A stretch of 64,000 nucleotides of DNA from Bacteroides luhongzhouii (lineage in GTDB: Bacteria; Bacteroidota; Bacteroidia; Bacteroidales; Bacteroidaceae): NCBI RefSeq assembly GCF_009193295.2, contig NZ_CP059973.1, forward strand, positions 3,534,001-3,598,000. Reading direction: 5' to 3'. The notes beneath the pieces were generated by a model, which saw nothing but the letters and a program-made list of their open reading frames with translations, had not been told where the DNA came from and made no database searches. Below, piece after piece: positions 63,852-64,000 of the stretch; positions within the stretch are counted from its first letter, which is position 1; each line of letters opens with the position of its first letter. The translations under genes and the position numbers were made by a program.

Positions 63852-64000
63852 TTAGCAAAGCGCTTTATTCAACATGTAATAAACTTCGTTCATACGCAGT
63901 TCTTTCTTGAAGCAGCTGATCGTAGTATCCTTGTTGATATGTACCATTTCGATACCTGCGATTTCAGCATAATCTTCCCAATATTCTGCTGTCAGGTCGT
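63852..64000 (-). CDS. araA: L-arabinose isomerase, C-terminal end only
   Basis: The last 49 codons of a gene that continues beyond the window. The visible end has 'AEIAGIEMVHINKDTTISCFKKELRMNEVYYMLNKALC', which matches the C-terminus of L-arabinose isomerases, including the 'LRWNEVYY'-type motif. The enzyme converts L-arabinose to L-ribulose. It is followed directly by the kinase gene. Confidence 0.8.
   Translation of the reverse strand, partial: DLTAEYWEDYAEIAGIEMVHINKDTTISCFKKELRMNEVYYMLNKALC

Noticed and set aside
1-64000. Insertion sequences, integrase-type islands, tRNA or rRNA genes
   Set aside because: No transposase, integrase, tRNA or rRNA was recognised on either strand.

Overview
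The window reads as a gut Bacteroides chromosome, probably of the B. thetaiotaomicron/B. ovatus group. The evidence is the density of SusC/SusD pairs, a hybrid two-component regulator, an ECF-sigma/FecR pair, a fimbrillin-like lipoprotein, Bacteroides-type promoters (TTTG near -33, TAnnTTTG near -7), and an arabinose operon in an order I recall from that group. The species is inferred. I saw no rRNA, tRNA, insertion sequence, prophage or CRISPR array.

Layout. 1-3.7 kb: end of a FadL-like outer-membrane protein gene, a fimbrillin-like lipoprotein, a guanine deaminase and a Gfo/Idh/MocA oxidoreductase. 4.1-18 kb: a minus-strand polysaccharide utilization locus (PUL 1) read in the order GH88, GH2, two alginate-lyase-fold lyases, SusC, SusD and two IPT/TIG surface lipoproteins. 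Its likely regulator is the hybrid two-component system at 18.3-22.4 kb, which overlaps a membrane-anchored solute-binding protein gene and follows a porin gene. 25.4-28.7 kb: a 2-oxoacid:ferredoxin oxidoreductase operon that also carries a 57-residue membrane protein and a TPR protein. 28.9-42.2 kb: a plus-strand PUL (PUL 2) run by an ECF sigma factor and a FecR anti-sigma factor, with SusC/SusD, a lyase-like lipoprotein and a 1456-residue GH88 + lyase-like + GH92 fusion. A probable antisense RNA lies at the SusC start. 42.2-45.7 kb: repeat-rich spacers around a DUF6078 gene, an AAA-ATPase/PD-(D/E)XK protein and a DUF456 membrane protein. 45.8-50 kb: a beta-helix protein and a GH31 alpha-xylosidase-like enzyme. 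50-55.3 kb: a possible corrinoid methyl-transfer module made of a methyltransferase-corrinoid fusion, a sodium/solute symporter, a corrinoid-reactivation-like protein and an MtaA-like methyltransferase. 55.5-64 kb: the minus-strand arabinose set araA (partial), kinase, GH127, GH51, transketolase and rpiB.

How the genes fit. Both PULs pair a lyase-fold enzyme with GH88, so both probably attack uronic-acid polysaccharides: the lyase leaves an unsaturated uronic acid end and GH88 removes it. The GH92 part of the PUL 2 fusion adds alpha-mannose removal, which would suit a glucuronomannan-type substrate; this is inference. The arabinose set frees arabinose from chains (GH51, GH127), then isomerises and phosphorylates it and passes it into the pentose phosphate pathway. 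The methyl-transfer module has no evident substrate. It and the triple fusion are the best candidates for undescribed biology here.
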